Assembly: GCA_947184155.2 (NCBI GenBank)
Contig: CAMXCT020002091.1
Span: 42,921 to 106,920, forward strand
Direction: 5' to 3'
DNA from: Cladocopium goreaui
Lineage: Eukaryota > Sar > Dinophyceae > Suessiales > Symbiodiniaceae
Length of the DNA stretch: 64,000 nt
The notes under the pieces: generated by a model
Seen by the model: only the letters and a program-made list of their open reading frames with translations
Databases searched by the model: none
What the model was told of the DNA's origin: nothing
In this document: positions 35,419 to 47,100 of the stretch, one piece after another
Numbering within the stretch: position 1 is the first letter of the stretch
Layout of the letters: the number at the start of each line of letters is the position of its first letter
Made by a program: the position numbers and the translations under genes

Positions 35419-35708
35419 CTGGTTGGTGGTGACTGGAACATTGCTTTAGTATGGGATAATGATGGTTAATGATGGTAAATAAATATTAATAATGGTTAAT
35501 AAAAAAAATGGTAACTATGGTGTATGGTAGATATAACGAACTAGTTAATGGGGATTATTTCATGGTTTATAAAGCAACAAATTTGCTGGTTGGTGGTGAC
35601 TGGAACCATGGAATTTGAAATGACTTGCCGGAAACAGTTGGGAATAAGGTGAACAACTGACGAAGTCCATCATTTTTCAGAGGGGCAGGGCTCAAAACCA
35701 CCAACCAG
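35419..35708. mobile_element. Partial and full MITE family B copies, possibly nested
   Basis: A left end (CTGGTTGGTGGTGACTGGAA) at 35419 lacks its own right end. A complete copy lies at 35586-35708, with CATTTTTCAGAGGGG and ACCACCAACCAG at its right. One may have inserted into the other. Confidence 0.6.
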
Positions 35709-36152
35709 ATCATCTGTCAGTATATCAATGGAGGATTTTGCAAACGTGGGGATGTATTCAACAATTATGGGGATGCAACTAGGACAAGCTAGGTTGTCAA
35801 GAAGCTTAATAGATGGGGTTTCATCTACTACCAAAGAGTACCTGGGACCCAGGTCAAAAAGGTTAATGGAACCAACATGGGGTCGTAATCAAGTAGAATT
35901 GCGGTATGGCGTTTTGTGCACCCCAGCCTACCACGAGGCATGCAGGCAGTAATTACTTGGTTTTCTGGAAAACCAGAGTTTTTGTCAGCAAAAAACATGC
36001 CTTCTGCGGAAAGCAATTGCTTGACATATCTTGACAGTTGCTTATTAAAGGGTTTCTTTTTCAAAGTGAAACTCGCCTTTTGCTTTTGTGACAAGGTTCC
36101 TGCAAACTTAAGCATTTTCCTAAGATCCAGAGGATTTTTCTCCTTTTTTCAG

Positions 36153-36655
36153 GTTCCAAAACCATGCCCAAATCTTTCTTCAAATCAGCCTGATGCAGTC
36201 AAGGAGTCGAATAAATCGACTGGCAGAAACTTCCTACTGAAAAATCATCAGCTAAGGCTTTTTGGGGCACCTCTTATCCTCAATGTTGAGCCAGAAAAAC
36301 CCAGCCAAATGAAGAAAAAACGTGGTTCTGGGTTTGGGCAGAGAAGGTTCAGAAAATGCTATGCTGCTATGTCCCAACTGCATCAAAGCCGGTGGGACAG
36401 TTTGGCGGTTTGCTGTATCCCCAAATTTCAATTACAAAATCCGAGAATTCTCCCGAACCATTTTCCGGTGACTCGAAAGATCCTTCAATCTGGTCATCTT
36501 CGATGGCCAGAACGATGATCTTAGGCTGGAACACCAGTACCTACGAAGTGTTGATTCCGGAAGCACTGACCGATGCGACGACCCAAGTCGGAACGGAACG
36601 GAACGGAATGGCTGATGGGCTGCGGGTGACTCCCCATCCTCCCAAGAGGATCTAG
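36153..36655 (+). CDS. Candidate exons of an unrecognised gene
   Basis: After CTTTTTTCAG at 36152 the + strand reads VPKPCPNLSSNQPDAVKESN, then NVEPEKPSQMKKKRGSGFGQ. In another + frame an open stretch from about 36350 (after GAGAAG) runs to a stop at 36655, with KSENSPEPFSGDSKDPS and LGWNTSTYEVLIPEALTDAT. A switch of frame via a short intron or indel near 36300-36350 would join them. No domain recognised. Best non-MITE coding candidate of the middle region. Confidence 0.35.
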
Positions 36656-36784
36656 GGCTTAGCATTTTTCAGATTTCACGCCCATCAACCTATTGTAATT
36701 AAAATGTTCCAACAAAGAGAGACGGCAGGATAAGTTCCCAAAGCCAGTTACAGCGGCGAAAATTGGATTCCCAGTTGTATTATT

Positions 36785-37290
36785 TCATTTAGGACTAAGG
36801 ATTGGGTGTGATAGTCTTGGTTCCGCATAAGATGGCCACTTGGCAATGACACTAAGTCCAGACTCTACAGCTACCCAGAAAGCTTCTCGCACCTTGGGGT
36901 GAGCGAGAACATGGGAGAACCACTTTTGGTTGCCCAGCTGGATTACATCGAAAGAGGTCCTGCCTTGGGAAAGCACCGTCAGCAATTTCTGTGAATTCGG
37001 AATGTCTCAACCTGTTGCCACCTTGGCCCTCGTTTTTTTAGCGGAAATCACTAATATTTATAGATATTTCAGAAATGATCAAAATCCTCTCACAGTTGAC
37101 CCTTTGTTTCACTATAGCACTCGACCAACAGCTGCATTTGACCCACACTCGACTCCGTGGTCGCCTTTTTGCAGCTGAGGTGAAGCTCAACTCTCGCTTC
37201 GTGAACTCCGGGATGAAATATTTGGCGTCCCGCCCGCCATGTCTTGCCACGGCAACGGCCACAAAACATGTTGAAACTTGGGTGCTGTGA
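36785..37290. CDS. Candidate exons, strand uncertain
   Basis: On the minus strand 36985-36785 reads QKWFSHVLAHPKVREAFWVA, then VESGLSVIAKWPSYAEPRLS. On the + strand the stretch ending in a stop at 37290 reads FAAEVKLNSRFVNSGMKYLA, then SRPPCLATATATKHVETWVL. Both look like protein. No family recognised. Confidence 0.25.
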
Positions 37291-37876
37291 TACTCAACAT
37301 GGAAAAACATCTGGGTTGTTTGGTACCTTAAGTTTGTTGGCCACATACACTTCTTGTTTGGACATATCAATTTAATTCAATTTATGTATGCTTCCATCTC
37401 GATTTATTTTTGGTTGACTGCACGATGATCCCCATTTTGGTTGTTGTTGCTGACCTCCCCACTTTTGCAAGTGAACATCCCCATTTGTCTTGAGTATAAT
37501 CTTCAAATTTCGGTAGGGGTAAACCTTGGGTGCCTCCACTGATAGGTTGAGACTGAACCGTGAACCGCAATGACCCGAAAAAAAGCATCGTTTATGTATC
37601 TGGTTCACAATGCGGACCAGCGGCCACGACAAAATTAGTCGATCCCCAGGGGGATCTGAAGAATTTTCAATGACCCAAGCTGAGCAGCCATAGAATCAAG
37701 CAATAATGAGCTGATATGAACTGTAATTAGATTCCGGCTGGTCCTGTGAAACTTCGGCCCTAGCAAGGAATTTCTCTCCAAAACCAACAAGACGCACCGT
37801 TTGTTGAATCGGAACTGTCACAGGTCCCATTTCATGGGTTCAATGGAAATGTTCACTGGAAATCTGCACGATTTTG

Positions 37877-38015
37877 GTAATGTCAACCCTGGATGAGACT
37901 AAACCATGGTTTATTAATTAGGGGGTATTCCCCCAATAGTCATTTCATCTGATACTTAAATGGTATCCCCCCAATTAAACAGCCAAGGGGTTTATTAATC
38001 CAGGGTTGACATTAC
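37877..38015. mobile_element. MITE family E, perfect 18-bp inverted ends
   Basis: GTAATGTCAACCCTGGAT at the left and its exact reverse complement at the right, 139 bases overall. Secondary inverted parts lie inside (GGGGGTATTCCCCC; GGTATCCCCCCAATTA). Single copy seen here. Confidence 0.85.
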
Positions 38016-38576
38016 TCGTATAGATTTCTCCAGAAAACATAGCACCAACTCAGGGACGGCTCATTACGCTAGATTTTTATCCGATTTTTCCAATTTCAAG
38101 CACCAATTTGTCATAATTCTCGGAAATCCCAGTGTTTATCATTTTCCATCAAATGTGCTTTCCTGCACATGTTCTACGCCAACCTAAATGTGGTAAACCC
38201 AATGATCAACCGTCCCCAATTTCCCAAATTACAAACCATGTTAGATGCATAAAAGTTATGGTGTTTATAATGACATTACATAGTCAAAATGACTTGTAAC
38301 GCCATAATTATAATGACTTTACCCAATGGGTTCATTATGAGGTTTTCCACTTTAACTTAACATGACTATCGATCAAAGTTGGGGTCCCAAGTTGGGGTAC
38401 CATTGGACCAAAATTCGTCGGCCATGGACCCATTTCAGACCCATGGACCCACATATCATATTCTTAGTTATATCATATCCCGGTTATATTCGTTATATCT
38501 CATTCAATCACCCGTAACATGGCTTCACTACAAGATTTTTTTTGTGGCTTTCTATGCTATTTCTCCATATTTTTCT

Positions 38577-38690
38577 ATGGTTTTCCATGGTTGTTCGCAT
38601 GATTTTCTGATGGTTTTCCAGGGTTTTCCATGTTTTTCCATGGTTTTCCATGGTTTTCCTATGGTTTTCCAAGGTTTTCCTAACATCTCA
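38577..38690. repeat. (TTTTCCATGG)n imperfect 10-bp repeat
   Basis: About ten imperfect 10-11-base units of TTTTCCATGG. Confidence 0.75.
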
Positions 38691-38820
38691 CCAGCATTTT
38701 TTGAACACGTCCACCACGACAGGCTCTGGATCAGCGGCTCCGCGTTGTTCTCCTTCGCCTGTTGCATCTGCACCGCCGATTGGAGGAGGCGCTTCACCGT
38801 GCGAACGGCCAACTGGATGG
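38690..38820 (-). CDS. Candidate exon, unrecognised
   Basis: GC-rich island in AT-rich flanks. The minus strand reads AVRTVKRLLQSAVQMQQAKE, then NNAEPLIQSLSWW, with helical character. No firm splice sites. The + strand is also open. Confidence 0.25.
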
Positions 38821-38834
38821 ATAAATAAGCTGTG

Positions 38835-39204
38835 TTATTAAACCACTATGGTTATTAACCATGTTACAACAATCCAGTTAAACCATTAATAACCATGTTA
38901 AGCTGTTTTAAATAATCATTAATAACCATATATAACCATTAATAACCATAGTGTGGTTAAAACAATGTCATAACTATGATTATTAATGGTTATATATGGT
39001 TTTTAATAATGGCTAATGGTTATGAAAATGGTGGTTTTCATGGCTAGTTGATGGTTCTTACAATAATGATTAATGTGGTTAAAACAATGTCATAAACCAT
39101 CCATGACTGGGAATGGTTTATACTTACCACCCATAAAAATGGTGATGACGATGGTTTATGGCATTGTTTTATTGTTTCAGAGGGGTAGGTATACCACCAA
39201 TTAG
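38835..39204. repeat. AACCATTAATAACCAT repeats and MITE family B remnant
   Basis: 38835-39060 is a set of imperfect direct and inverted AACCATTAATAACCAT units. 39108-39204 keeps the right half of a family B MITE (TTGTTTCAGAGGGGTAGGTA, CCACCAATTAG). Confidence 0.6.
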
Positions 39205-39540
39205 ATATGAACATTGCGACCACATTCCGTGCATTTGAAACCGCAGAAAACTCGATAGATGGATCCACCCGGCTGCGTCGCGTCGCAGGGCTCGGGTTCT
39301 ACAGGAGATCAAATTGGAGGCCAGGTCGGCAAGCAGTGGAACAGACCGGTCATGCCGGTCTACCGGGATAAGGAACAGGATTTCACCGGTCAGATCTCGT
39401 GAATTTTTGGGCAAACAGATGAGGATTTCATCAGAGATCGGTTTTTTTTTCATATGTTCAAGCATTGGGATGTGACCATGAACAGTTGGGACTTTTTTTC
39501 CATGAAAACAATGGATTTTTCACAATCAAACGTTGAGATT

Positions 39541-39644
39541 TACCCTCTGGGAAACTAACATAGCTATTGAACATGGCTATTTATAGTGGATTTACCCATT
39601 AAAAATGGTGATTTTCCATAATTATGTTAGTTTACCAGAGGGTA
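39541..39644. mobile_element. MITE family A copy
   Basis: TACCCTCTGGGAAACTAAC to GTTTACCAGAGGGTA; about 104 bases. Confidence 0.88.
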
Positions 39645-39991
39645 ATTCTCGAACATTGGGATCCAAGCTTCACATACTGGATAAACCAAGAGATATCAAG
39701 AGGTGAATGCCCCGAAAGATGTTCCAAAATGAAGCTCAACCCCGGTGAGAATACCATTGTCGTTACCAGATTTAGGTAATACAATGGTGGGCATGCTTGA
39801 ACCTGAGGGTATATTTAGATGGTTCTATACCCCCTTTCTCATGTTCTAGGCAGTTCTTGGAGTTGTTGAGACTTCAATCAATCTCAAGAAACCACAACAA
39901 ACCCAATAGTTCCCCCATTTATAAACATTTATATATAGCCTTATTCAACAGGGATGAATATAATGCTTACTATACTAATGAAATTCTCATT

Positions 39992-40155
39992 TACTGGTGG
40001 CCAAATTCCCATACTAGTCCTACCCTCTGGTAAACTAACATAACTATGGAAAATCACCATTTTTAATGGGAAAAGTCACTATAAATGGCTATTTTCAATA
40101 GCAAACTGTTAGTTTCCCAGAGGGTACTGGTGGCCAAATTCCCATACTAGTCCTA
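39992..40155. mobile_element. MITE family A copy flanked by a 31-bp direct repeat
   Basis: The MITE (40021-40126) is bracketed by two identical copies of a 27-base segment (CTGGTGGCCAAATTCCC, then ATACTAGTCC) at 39994-40020 and 40127-40153, each with TA on both sides, giving 31 matching bases. The TA duplication alone is expected for this family. The longer duplication is not. Confidence 0.88.
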
Positions 40156-40311
40156 TATCATATCCATTACTATTCCCATTTTGCCGGTCTTCCAATCCTT
40201 CCAGTCCCCAGGAAGAAGAAAACCGTGCCCGCGCGAGAGAAGTTGAAGAGAAACCGGAGGCAGAAGAATTTTTGAAATCTGGATGCCCCAAGTTTCCATG
40301 GATCTTATAAT

Positions 40312-40436
40312 AATATGGCAATGGGTCAAAACCCTGGTACCTAATGAACCCCAAAATAGCTGGTGAATGGATGTAAATGGATATTCATCTCACTAAAAGT
40401 TGATGATTTCATAGGTTTTGACCCATCTCCATATAA
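40312..40436. mobile_element. MITE family C copy
   Basis: Left ATGGCAATGGGTCAAAACC, right GGTTTTGACCCATCTCCATA; centre GGATATTCATC. Confidence 0.7.
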
Positions 40437-41231
40437 GGTGATTGGATGCCAATAGAAATAGGTTAATAATGCCAATAGGTCACCAGAAAATTGGTACCCC
40501 AAGTCAATATTGGCATAATATTTTGGATGATTATGCCGTCAATAATGGGCCAATTATCTCATAATATTATGGTTAATATTGGTCATCCATATATTATCCC
40601 ATTATTTCCCATACTATTCCCATTTTGGTTAATATATGGAAAATCATAGGTATACAACATGCACAACATATTCCCATATTATCCCATTATTTCCCATAAT
40701 GTCCCATCATTTCCCATAATAGTCCCATATTATTCCCATTTTGTTATTTGGTTAATATAGGGATAATCATGTTTTTTTTTGACTTTGGAAAATACAACAT
40801 TCTTGCGGAGTCCATAGGGACGATCGTGTTTTGTTGGGCCTTCAACAAAGCCGTTTGTACATCACTAAATTTACATGGCTTTGAAAATAGGCAAGCCTCA
40901 AAGTTGATGGTTGATCATCAATGATCATCAATGATCATCAATGATCATCAATGATCATCAATGATCATCATTTTCTTATGTCATAGTGATAACATATGGC
41001 TTTTTTTTCCTGGAGTTTTGCTTATATTTTCAGACTCATCTGCCCCATGATCGCGAGAAGTTGCAAACTATGATGGAAGTTATTCATTGTGCCATAACAG
41101 TTATCCCGAGACTTTGGGACTTGGGATGTTTTAGCTTAGCCCCAAAATCACAGGACAGTATATAAATCCAATTTGTCTTCACCATCTCGTATCGGGGTTT
41201 GTGAATTTGGATACACCCAAAGTGGAATATG
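40437..41231. other. Non-coding; AT-rich short repeats
   Basis: Contains CCCATAATATTATCCCATT-like imperfect repeats (40500-40760) and a six-unit 10-bp array ATCATCAATG at 40917-40972. No gene seen. Confidence 0.6.
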
Positions 41232-41309
41232 CACCCTCTGGTAAACTTACATAAAACTATGGAAAATCACCATTTTTAATCAATAGCTATGTTAGTTTAA
41301 CGGAGGGTA
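41232..41309. mobile_element. Internally deleted MITE family A copy
   Basis: CACCCTCTGGTAAACTTAC to GTTTAACGGAGGGTA, only about 78 bases. The middle third is missing. Confidence 0.7.
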
Positions 41310-41660
41310 CATGCCATGCCCCCCTTTTATGGTTGGTTGCTGGGATGATTTACGATCGGGTTTACCACATTCAGGATTCACGATAGATCACAGCATGATA
41401 GTTTACAGTTTACATAAATCAATAAATCCGGTTCGATCATAATGAGTCACAAAAAGTCACAACGAAAATTTTGATTTGTTTTGGAGTGGTCATTGAATTA
41501 CAGTGGTCATTGAATAACAATGTAATTCCTTTTAAACCACAATTACCATGAAATAACAATGCATTTGTTCAAGGTGGTCTCCCCCCATTCATAAGTTGGT
41601 TAAGAAAACCCCCAACTATAGATATATCTACCATAAACATCCATAAACCATCATAGTGAG

Positions 41661-44600
41661 CCCCGCTCGAACTCGAACTCGAACTCGAACTCGAACCCCC
41701 CCCCCCCCGGAAAAAAAAACCAAGCTTTCTGAGTCCGGACTCGCGGTCCACATGCTCGAACTCGAGTTCGAACTGGCGGTGACACAGTTCGAACTCGCGT
41801 TCGAACTCGCCCCAGAGCAGTTCGAACTCGATTTTGACCTGGCGGCGTCCGCGTCGAACTCGAACTCGAACTCGAACTCGCACCCCCCCCCCGGGAAAAA
41901 AAAACAAGCTTTCTGAGTCCGGACTCGCGGTCCACATGCTCGAACTCGAGTTCGAACTGGCGGTGACACAGTTCGAACTCGCGTTCGAACTCGCCCCAGA
42001 GCAGTTCGAACTCGATTTTGACCTGGCGGCGGCCGCGTCGAACTCGAACTCGACCCCCCCCCCCGGAGGGGAAAAAAAAAACCTTTCCGAGTATGCATTC
42101 ACGGTCAAGCTCTGAAAGACTGCGAGCTGTCAGCCGGGAAGTCAGGTGCCAGGAATTAATTTTTTTCCGTATCAGATTGAGGGGGGGAGATATGGCATGT
42201 TACCAACGCAAGCATCCAGGAAATAATTTTCTTACTTGGCTATCAGAGGGGTAAATTTATTGGATGTTGGACGTTGGGCACCAGGAAATTAGCAAAACAA
42301 ATTCAAAAAGGTGGTTGGAAGTGAGAGTTCGGAAAAAAAAACAAGCTTTCTGAGTCCGGACTCGCGGTCCACATGCTCGAACTCGAGTTCGAACTGGCGG
42401 TGACACAGTTCGAACTCGCGTTCGAACTCGCCCCAGAGCAGTTCGAACTCGATTTTGACCTGGCGGCGGCCGCTCGAACTCGAACTCGAACTCGCCCCCC
42501 CCCCCGGAGGGAAAAAAAAAACCTTTCCGAGTATGCATTCACGGTCAAGCTCTGAAAGACTGCGAGCTGTCAGCCGGGAAGTCAGGTGCCAGGAATTAAT
42601 TTTTTTCCGTATCAGATTGAGGGGGGGAGATATGGCATGTTACCAACGCAAGCATCCAGGAAATAATTTTCTTACTTGGCTATCAGAGGGGTAAATTTAT
42701 TGGATGTTGGACGTTGGGCACCAGGAAATTAGCAAAACAAATTCAAAAAGGTGGTTGGAAGTGAGAGTTCGGAAAAAAAAACAAAGCTTTCTGAGTCCGG
42801 ACTCGCGGTCCACATGCTCGAACTCGAGTTCGAACTGGCGGTGACACAGTTCGAACTCGCGTTCGAACTCGCCCCAGAGCAGTTCGAACTCGATTTTGAC
42901 CTGGCGGCGCCGCGTCGAACTCGAACTCGAACTCGCAACCCCCCCCCGGGGGAAAAAAAACAAGCTTTCTGAGTCCGGACTCGCGGTCCACATGCTCGAA
43001 CTCCAGTTCGAACTGGCGGTGACACAGTTCGAACTCGCCTTCGAACTCGCCCCAGAGCAGTTCGAACTCGATTTTGACCTGGCGGCGGCCGCGTCGAACT
43101 CGAACTCGAACTCGAACTCGAACTCGACCCCCCCCCCGGAGAGAAAAAAAAAACCTTTCCGAGTATGCATTCACGGTCAAGCTCTGAAAGACTGCGAGCT
43201 GTCAGCCGGGAAGTCAGGTGCCAGGAATTAATTTTTTTCCGTATCAGATTGAGGGGGGGAGATATGGCATGTTACCAACGCAAGCATCCAGGAAATAATT
43301 TTCTTACTTGGCTATCAGAGGGGTAAATTTATTGGATGTTGGACGTTGGGCACCAGGAAATTAGCAAAACAAATTCAAAAAGGTGGTTGGAAGTGAGAGT
43401 TCGGAAAAAAAAACAAAGCTTTCTGACTCCGGACTCGCGGTCCACATGCTCGAACTCGAGTTCGAAATGGCGGTGACACAGTTCGAACTCGCGTTCGAAC
43501 TCGCCCCAGAGCAGTTCGAACTCGATTTTGACCTGGCGGCGTCCGCGTCGAACTCGAACTCGAACTCGAACTCGCACACCCCCCCCCGGGAAAAAAAAAA
43601 CAAGCTTTCTGAGTCCGGACTCGCGGTCCACATGCTCGAACTCCAGTTCGAACTGGCGGTGACACAGTTCGAACTCGCCTTCGAACTCGCCCCAGAGCAG
43701 TTCGAACTCGATTTTGACCTGGCGGCGGCCGCGTCGAACTCGAACTCGAACTCGACCCCCCCCCCGGAGAGAAAAAAAAAAACCTTTCCGAGTATGCATT
43801 CACGGTCAAGCTCTGAAAGACTGCGAGCTGTCAGCCGGGAAGTCAGGTGCCAGGAATTAATTTTTTTCCGTATCAGATTGAGGGGGGGAGATATGGCATG
43901 TTACCAACGCAAGCATCCAGGAAATAATTTTCTTACTTGGCTATCAGAGGGGTAAATTTATTGGATGTTGGACGTTGGGCACCAGGAAATTAGCAAAACA
44001 AATTCAAAAAGGTGGTTGGAAGTGAGAGTTCGGCTTCAGAGGTTAGGGGCCAGGAATTTAAAGCTTCAAAACCTTTCTCAAAGGTTAGGGGTCATCATTT
44101 TAGACCGATTTTTTCTAGGCCCACACCCCACGTTAAAGTACTGAGGGATCTTGAAATCATGTCCAATCTAAGGCAACTAAGTTTCATTTCGCCAAGCAAC
44201 GACGCTTCGTATAGTTTGCATATCATCGCTCCGAGCGGAACGAAAAAAAAACATCCAAGCTGTATGGTTGGATGCTGCTTGTTTTACGAGACAATGACCA
44301 AATTTAGACGGCAACTGGCTGCACACCATGTCAAGCCATCAACCCCCAGGAAATCAATGACCTTCGGCAAACTTAGCCCCGACAAATCGAGAATGACACA
44401 GTTCGAACTCGCGTTCGAACTCGCCCCAGAGCAGTTCGAACTCGATTTTGACCTGGCGGCGGCCGCGTCGAACTCGAACTCGAACTCGCCCCCCCCCCCG
44501 GAGGGGAAAAAAAACAAACCTTTCCGAGTATGCATTCACGGTCAAGCTCTGAAAGACTGCGAGCTGTCAGCCGGGAAGTCAGGTGCCAGGAATTAATTTT

Positions 44601-46837
44601 TTTCCGTATCAGATTGAGGGGGGGAGATATGGCATGTTATATACCAACGCAAGCATCCAGGAAATAATTTTCTTACTTGGCTATCAGAGGGGTAAATTTA
44701 TTGGATGTTGGACGTTGGGCACCAGGAAATTAGCAAAACAAATTCAAAAAGGTGGTTGGAAGTGAGAGTTCGGAAAAAAAAACAAGCTTTCTGAGTCCGG
44801 ACTCGCGGTCCACATGCTCGAACTCGAGTTCGAACTGGCGGTGACACAGTTCGAACTCGCGTTCGAACTCGCCCCAGAGCAGTTCGAACTCGATTTTGAC
44901 CTGGCGGCGGCCGCGTCGAACTCGAACTCGAACTCGCCCCCCCCCCGGAGGGAAAAAAAAAAAACCTTTCCGAGTATGCATTCACGGTCAAGCTCTGAAA
45001 GACTGCGAGCTGTCAGCCGGGAAGTCAGGTGCCAGGAATTAATTTTTTTCCGTATCAGATTGAGGGGGGGAGATATGGCATGTTACCAACGCAAGCATCC
45101 AGGAAATAATTTTCTTACTTGGCTATCAGAGGGGTAAATTTATTGGATGTTGGACGTTGGGCACCAGGAAATTAGCAAAACAAATTCAAAAAGGTGGTTG
45201 GAAGTGAGAGTTCGGAAAAAAAAACAAAGCTTTCTGAGTCCGGACTCGCGGTCCACATGCTCGAACTCGAGTTCGAACTGGCGGTGACACAGTTCGAACT
45301 CGCGTTCGAACTCGCCCCAGAGCAGTTCGAACTCGATTTTGACCTGGCGGCGGCCGCGTCGAACTCGAACTCGAACTCGAACCCCCCCCCGGGGGAAAAA
45401 AAACAAGCTTTCTGAGTCCGGACTTGCGGTCCACATGCTCGAACTCCAGTTCGAACTGGCGGTGACACAGTTCGAACTCGCCTTCGAACTCGCCCCAGAG
45501 CAGTTCGAACTCGATTTTGACCTGGCGGCGGCCGCGTCGAACTCGAACTCGAACTCGAACTCGACCCCCCCCCCGGAGAGAAAAAAAAAACCTTTCCGAG
45601 TATGCATTCACGGTCAAGCTCTGAAAGACTGCGAGCTGTCAGCCGGGAAGTCAGGTGCCAGGAATTAATTTTTTTCCGTATCAGATTGAGGGGGGGAGAT
45701 ATGGCATGTTACCAACGCAAGCATCCAGGAAATAATTTTCTTACTTGGCTATCAGAGGGGTAAATTTATTGGATGTTGGACGTTGGGCACCAGGAAATTA
45801 GCAAAACAAATTCAAAAAGGTGGTTGGAAGTGAGAGTTCGGAAAAAAAAACAAAGCTTTCTGAGTCCGGACTCGCGGTCCACATGCTCGAACTCGAGTTC
45901 GAACTGGCGGTGACACAGTTCGAACTCGCGTTCGAACTCGCCCCAGAGCAGTTCGAACTCGATTTTGACCTGGCGGCGTCCGCGTCGAACTCGAACTCGA
46001 ACTCGAACTCGCACCCCCCCCCGGGAAAAAAAAAACAAGCTTTCTGAGTCCGGACTCGCGGTCCACATGCTCGAACTCCAGTCCGAACTGGCGGTGACAC
46101 AGTTCGAACTCGCCTTCGAACTCGCCCCAGAGCAGTTCGAACTCGATTTTGACCTGGCGGCGGCCGCGTCGAACTCGAACTCGAACTCGAACTCGACCCC
46201 CCCCCCGGAGAGAAAAAAAAAAACCTTTCCGAGTATGCATTCACGGTCAAGCTCTGAAAGACTGCGAGCTGTCAGCCGGGAAGTCAGGTGCCAGGAATTA
46301 ATTTTTTTCCGTATCAGATTGAGGGGGGGAGATATGGCATGTTACCAACGCAAGCATCCAGGAAATAATTTTCTTACTTGGCTATCAGAGGGGTAAATTT
46401 ATTGGATGTTGGACGTTGGGCACCAGGAAATTAGCAAAACAAATTCAAAAAGGTGGTTGGAAGTGAGAGTTCGGCTTCAGAGGTTAGGGGCCAGGAATTT
46501 AAAGCTTCAAAACCTCTCTCAAAGGTTAGGGGTCATCATTTTAGACCGATTTTTTTCTAGGCCCAGACCCCACGTTAAAGTACTGAGGGATCTTGAAATC
46601 ATGTCCAATCTAAGGCAACTAAGTTTCATTTCGCCAAGCAACGACGCTTCGTATAGTTTGCATATCATCGCTCCGAGCGGAACGAAAAAAAAACATCCAA
46701 GCTGTATGGTTGGATGCTGCTTGTTTTACGAGACAATGACCAAATTTAGACGGCAACTGGCTGCACACCATGTCAAGCCATCAACCCCCAGGAAATCAAT
46801 GACCTTCGGCAAACTTAGCCCCGACAAATCGAGAATG
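41661..46837. repeat. Macrosatellite with 2.43-2.44-kb higher-order unit
   Basis: Block A (about 185 bases) holds AAGCTTTCTGAGTCCGGACT, GGTCCACATG, GTTCGAACTGGCGGTGACAC and a (TCGAAC)n-C8-10-GG-A8-10 tail. Block B (about 265 bases) starts CCTTTCCGAGTATGCATTCA and ends GGTTGGAAGTGAGAGTTCGG; its eight copies start at 42082, 42522, 43154, 43793, 44519, 44965, 45591 and 46224. Block C (about 362 bases) occurs at 44034-44395 and 46475-46837. The order A B A B AA B AA B C is present twice, so copy 1 runs from about 41967 to 44395 and copy 2 from 44396 to 46837. Most frames lack stops across block A, so long open frames here are not evidence of genes. Confidence 0.93.
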
Positions 46838-47100
46838 TTTGTGCTCTCAAGCCAACATACCCATGTCGTGTTCTCAGGCCAACATTTGGTCCGAGTACTT
46901 GTATTACCAACATGGCTTCTCAGCGACACGTCTGCCTACGCATGAAAACCCCCACCCTGACTTGGCCTCTCCTTCCAGAAGGGTATGCGATGACCACACC
47001 AAGCGTAGATTGAACATGTGCAGCCATCAGTGTCACACGCAGTTTTTCGCCAGAGCGGGAGTTCGACGACTTGGAAGAGTCATAGTACGGACAACATTGG
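46838..47100. other. Short unique stretch after the macrosatellite
   Basis: Continues block C into sequence not seen in the first C copy. An open + frame passes through it (FFARAGVRRLGRVIVRTT) but without further support. Confidence 0.4.
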
